This document shows, one piece after another, positions 60,619-64,000 of a stretch of DNA of 64,000 nucleotides. The position numbers and the translations under genes were made by a program. The stretch is from Aurifilum marmelostoma. Taxonomy: Eukaryota; Ascomycota; Sordariomycetes; Diaporthales; Cryphonectriaceae. The DNA is taken from the NCBI GenBank assembly GCA_027559495.1, contig JAMXSV010000028.1:1612001-1676000 (forward strand), written 5' to 3'. The notes below the pieces were generated by a model that ran no database searches, was not told the DNA's origin, and was given only the letters and a program-made list of their open reading frames with translations. The stretch's first letter is position 1, and every line of letters starts with the position of its first letter.

Positions 60619-62466
60619 ATGACCTCGTACTCGAGCCCGCGAGGGCCGAACGGCACGATGCCTTCTGCCTATCCCCACCAGCTGCCGCCTCCTCCCCTGG
60701 CGCACAGCAGCTATGCGTCCTCGCAGACGCTGCCGTCCATGGCGCCCTCGCCGAATGGCAGTGCCTACAGCAGCGCGCCCGGCTATGCCCAGACACAGGC
60801 GTACCAGCACCACCAGCCATCCTACCCGGGCCAGCAGGGCCATTCCCAACAGCCAGGCCAGTCTATATACCACCAGTCCTCATCACTGGGTCCGTCGCAC
60901 TCCCAGTCAAGTCCGAGTGCGAGCGGACCGCCCCAGCTGTCGTCTCCGCCAGTGCTCGACGAGCCTGTTGCCAAGCTGGAGTCCGTGTCTACGGTCCTCA
61001 ATGGCCGTCGATATGCGTACGTCATGACATTCCTGCCTTCCCCTTCCTTCTCCAGCTGCCAGGCGGCATGCCAGTCCAGACTTTAAACCGCTTGGACGAG
61101 ATCCGTACAGAGGACTGGCTGCGAATCTGCTTCATTGATATGAGAGGCTGACCATTACTCCTTTTCTTCTCTCCTAAAACAGTTTAATAGTTGAGCAGCA
61201 ACCAATCCGTGCCAGAATGTGCGGTTTTGGTGACAAAGTAGGTCTTTCGCCCCTGTGCTTGTGGCCCCCTTCCCTATTGGCAAATAACATCTAACGGCGA
61301 GAGCAGGACCGCAGACCACTTACTCCACCACCAGCCATCAGACTTTTGGTGACAGACGTCAACACCGGCGAAGAGGTTGATGTAAAGTGAGTTTGTCGGA
61401 TAGCCTTGGGCAGCGAAATTCGTGGTAAACTAACCTTGGGCGACCGACAGCACTATCGACTTTGCGCAATATGTTGTGACAGTAGACCTCTGGGATGACC
61501 TTGGCTCCAAGGAGGTAAATGTGGTGCGCAGTACCACGGCCACGCCAGCCATCTCCTCAACGATCCACGAATCCTTCAATAATCTCGAGTCGATGCCCTA
61601 CCGAGCCACCAACATTGCTCCTTACCCATCATCTCATTCTAGCCAGGTGTCGTTGTACAGCCAGCCTCAGCCTCCCGCCGTCGCTCCATACGGGGGAGGA
61701 GGTCAATACGGCCAAGGTTGGTAGCCCTTGTTTATTCCGCAACTTTTCCTTCTCCCCTCTCTCCCTCACCTCGACTTCGCGGTTAGAGCTAACAATATAA
61801 AGTTACGAGCTACTCACCATCCCCCAACGGGTACGGTCAGACGGCATACGGGTATCCCAATGACTTTGCCCCCATGTACAGGCCACCGCAGGTGTACGAG
61901 GGAGGGTCGATGAACGGATCACAAAGAATTTCCATGTCAGGGCCTTCGGGTGCCGGTGTCCAAGGCATGTTTACCAGGAACCTTATCGGCAACTGCGCTG
62001 GAAGTGCTTTCCGGCTGCAGGACACCAAAGACAAGATCGGTATCTGGTTCGTCATGCAGGACCTCAGTGTAAGGACAGAAGGGAACTTCAGGTAAGTCGG
62101 GAACGGTGACAACCCCTGGGACATGATCTCTCCTCTTCTTCTCCCAAGAAGGCCCGCTCCAATTTTTACTAGAGAGATGAGAGGCATGCTGACGGAGTAT
62201 CAAAAAATCTTTGTAGACTCCGATTTTCTTTCGTCGACGTCAAACCAGGCCCGGACCAGAAGGGCGATGCGCCTGTCAAGATTGGCAAGTCCCCAATCCT
62301 CGCATCGGTGTTCAGCGACAAATTCCAGGTCTACTCAGCGAAGAAGTTCCCTGGTGTCTGTGATAGCACCGAGCTCAGCAAGTGCTTTGCGACCCAGGGC
62401 ATCAAGATTCCCATCAGAAAGGAGGGGGGCAAGGGCGGAGGCGACGATGACGACGATGACGACTAG
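60619..62466 (+). CDS. velB: Velvet-family regulator VelB
   Basis: VelB pairs with VeA or VosA in the nucleus to control sporulation, light response and secondary metabolism. Six exons give 445 residues: 60619-61016, 61183-61237, 61307-61386, 61451-61716, 61803-62091 and 62217-62466. Joins restore LNGRRYALIVEQQPIRARMC, GDKDRRPLTPPPAIRL, VDVNTIDFAQYVVTVDLW and GNFRLRFSFVDV, all velvet-domain blocks. Residues 1-115 are Gln/Pro/Ser-rich. The velvet domain (about 118-430) is interrupted by a Tyr/Pro/Ser/Gly-rich insert of about 120 residues between TVDLWDD and MFTRNLIGN, as is usual for VelB and not for VosA or VeA. The end SKCFATQGIKIPIRK is the VelB signature. It is followed by GGKGG and a run of seven Asp at the very C-terminus, which I do not recall in other VelB. 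Introns are 64-166 nt. Confidence 0.95.
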
Positions 62467-64000
62467 ACATCTCATCAAAAAGGTTCCAATTGTGGGATTC
62501 CAACACGAGTCAAAGAGACCTCAAGACGGCGTCAAGGGCGTCTTCACAAGTCATCAACAGACTTTTCAAGAACAACCGCGCCTGTCGCGATTTGTATGCA
62601 CGAGAGAGCTGGCGAGGTTCTGGGTCTGGACGAGGCTGGCAAGAACCATAGCGAGGATCCAGGATGCTTGTCAGCTCCACGTTCTTCGTTTCCTTCAACG
62701 TCCAGACTCAAGTCTGCATATGTTTCGGCTTGAACCTTACTTTCGGACGGTGAAAAGGTCTGTCGTCACGCATCAAGTCCAGGCTCCAAGAAGACGACAC
62801 ATGAAAGGCCTGACAGAAGATGCATTGGCTACAACATCGGCTGGAGGTTTGGGTGGCTACTAGATAGATTCGGTCTGATCAAATGGTGTGGTCCTGTCTT
62901 TCTCTTTCTTTCTTTCTTTTTTTTTTTTTTTTTTTTTTTTTTGTGATTTTTGAGATTCGGTTGTACATGTACTGTACGGTGCGACAGCACCGACTAGTCC
63001 TTTTGTCTTATATTGTAAAGAGTGGGTGGCACCAGTAAAGGCGGGTATCATCAGGTTTGCTCGACAGCGGGCGACAAGCACAGCTAGCATCAGGACAGTT
63101 GAAGGGGGGCAGCAGTGACGATCCATATTCGGATCTTTGGAGAGGTTCAGTGTGCTCAACCAAAGAAAAAAAGAAGGGTCAGCGGTGGTTGTTGTCGGAA
63201 GCGAGTCAGCTTGGTCTATACCCATGGCAGGCAACCTAGCATTCTCAAGTAATAAATGCAGTGAGCATGACATTATTTGTTTGGGAGGTTGGTAGCCCAA
63301 GAAACCCCCTGGTTGGATCGCGAAGTGATGACGAGAGACCACTAAGCAAAGCTGGGGGAAATAAAGTAGGTGATGACTAGATCGGCACAGATGACATGAC
63401 AAAGTACTATCAATTTGTATTAGAGGGAAGGGAAAAAGGTTTCAAGAAAAAAGTTTCTCAGATGGCGGTCAGATGGGCAGGCAGTGAGTAAAGTGAGGTG
63501 AGTGGCGTTCCCGACAGTCTGGATACGGAACCAGACTCCCGGGAAGAAATCCCACGAAAGGAAAGCGAAGAGAGAGGGGGGGGGAAGGGCGGTGCGGAAA
63601 AAGTAAGACCAGAAGTGAAACGAGACAACCATACCACATTGTTTTATTTGTTTTGGTCTTTCCTTACCCTTCTTTCCTGGTTTTCACGGACCCGACATTT
63701 CGGAGCCGCGAGAGACATATATGTACATATATACATACTAGTACTTAAGATGCATGATATATATAAAACATGATCCTTCTTAGAGGTAGTAAAAGGCATG
63801 TATGGTTCCTTTTTTACGGAGATCCCGGCAAGGAAGGGATGGGGATGGGCGAGACATGCATTGCATAAGTACTCGAGACTAGATAGTTTGGGCTTGGGGG
63901 AGGGGGGTTCTCTGGGGAGATAGGAGATAGTGCGCGATTGAACATGCTGTAATTTAGAAAAAATAGGGTAGGAAGAAAGAAAGGGAAAAAAGATTGGAAG
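62467..64000. other. Gene-free right end of window
   Basis: The first few hundred bases should be the velB 3' UTR. A T26 run preceded by CTTT repeats is at 62900-62942, a G-run at 63577-63585 and an AT-rich near-palindrome (ACATATATGTACATATATAC) at 63715-63734. Open frames are short and low complexity. Any gene to the right has its coding part outside the window. Confidence 0.5.
62900..62942. repeat. (CTTT)n followed by T26
   Basis: A CTTT microsatellite runs into 26 uninterrupted T, the longest homopolymer in the window, about 430 nt after the velB stop codon. Confidence 0.9.

Noticed and set aside
62123..62863. 246-codon open frame overlapping the velB 3' end
   Set aside because: It is an out-of-frame reading of velB exon 6 and its 3' UTR; the velvet-domain frame explains the coding part.

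Overview
The window reads as euchromatic genomic DNA of a filamentous ascomycete, most likely a Sordariomycete. The signs are GC-rich coding sequence, short introns (about 55-100 nt) with CTGAC/CTAAC branch points, long gene-poor intergenic stretches full of simple repeats, a velvet-family developmental regulator, and a fungal adenylate cyclase with RA, LRR, PP2C-like and catalytic parts. I see no tRNA, rRNA, transposon, CRISPR array or biosynthetic cluster. Exons were joined by hand from reading frame, splice sites, branch points and family conservation.

Layout, left to right. The 5' end of a GMP synthase gene (-, cut by the window edge) diverges from a Tma17/Adc17-like proteasome-assembly chaperone (+). 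An uncharacterised 495-residue fungal protein (-) converges on the latter. After a 3.3 kb gap come cohesin rad21 (-) and, divergent from it, the Golgi Ca2+/Mn2+ ATPase pmr1 (+), then the Golgi tether subunit COG4 (+). A small PSI-domain membrane protein (+) converges on a MoaD/CnxG molybdopterin synthase small subunit (-), which diverges from dynactin p50/dynamitin (+). An RTC4-domain protein (+) follows.

The right half holds large regulatory genes. Adenylate cyclase (+, about 2264 residues in 4 exons) sits behind a 4.6 kb gene-free region. Then come a wax-synthase-like MBOAT acyltransferase (+) and, convergent with it, a 7-exon telomerase reverse transcriptase (-). A DH-BAR-SH3 Rho-GEF (+, about 2040 residues) diverges from TERT across 3.7 kb. 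After a 5.4 kb gap comes a 6-exon velB-type velvet gene (+). The last 1.5 kb is empty.

The genes do not form one pathway; most are conserved housekeeping or signalling genes. Loose themes are Golgi function (pmr1 and COG4 side by side), chromosome biology (rad21, TERT, RTC4) and growth or developmental signalling (adenylate cyclase, Rho-GEF, velB). I found no convincing new system. The most useful leads are two apparent frameshifts in otherwise conserved genes (a CA dinucleotide in cnxG, a C6 run in the Rho-GEF), an 18-nt micro-exon in GMP synthase, and an interlocked inverted repeat upstream of adenylate cyclase.
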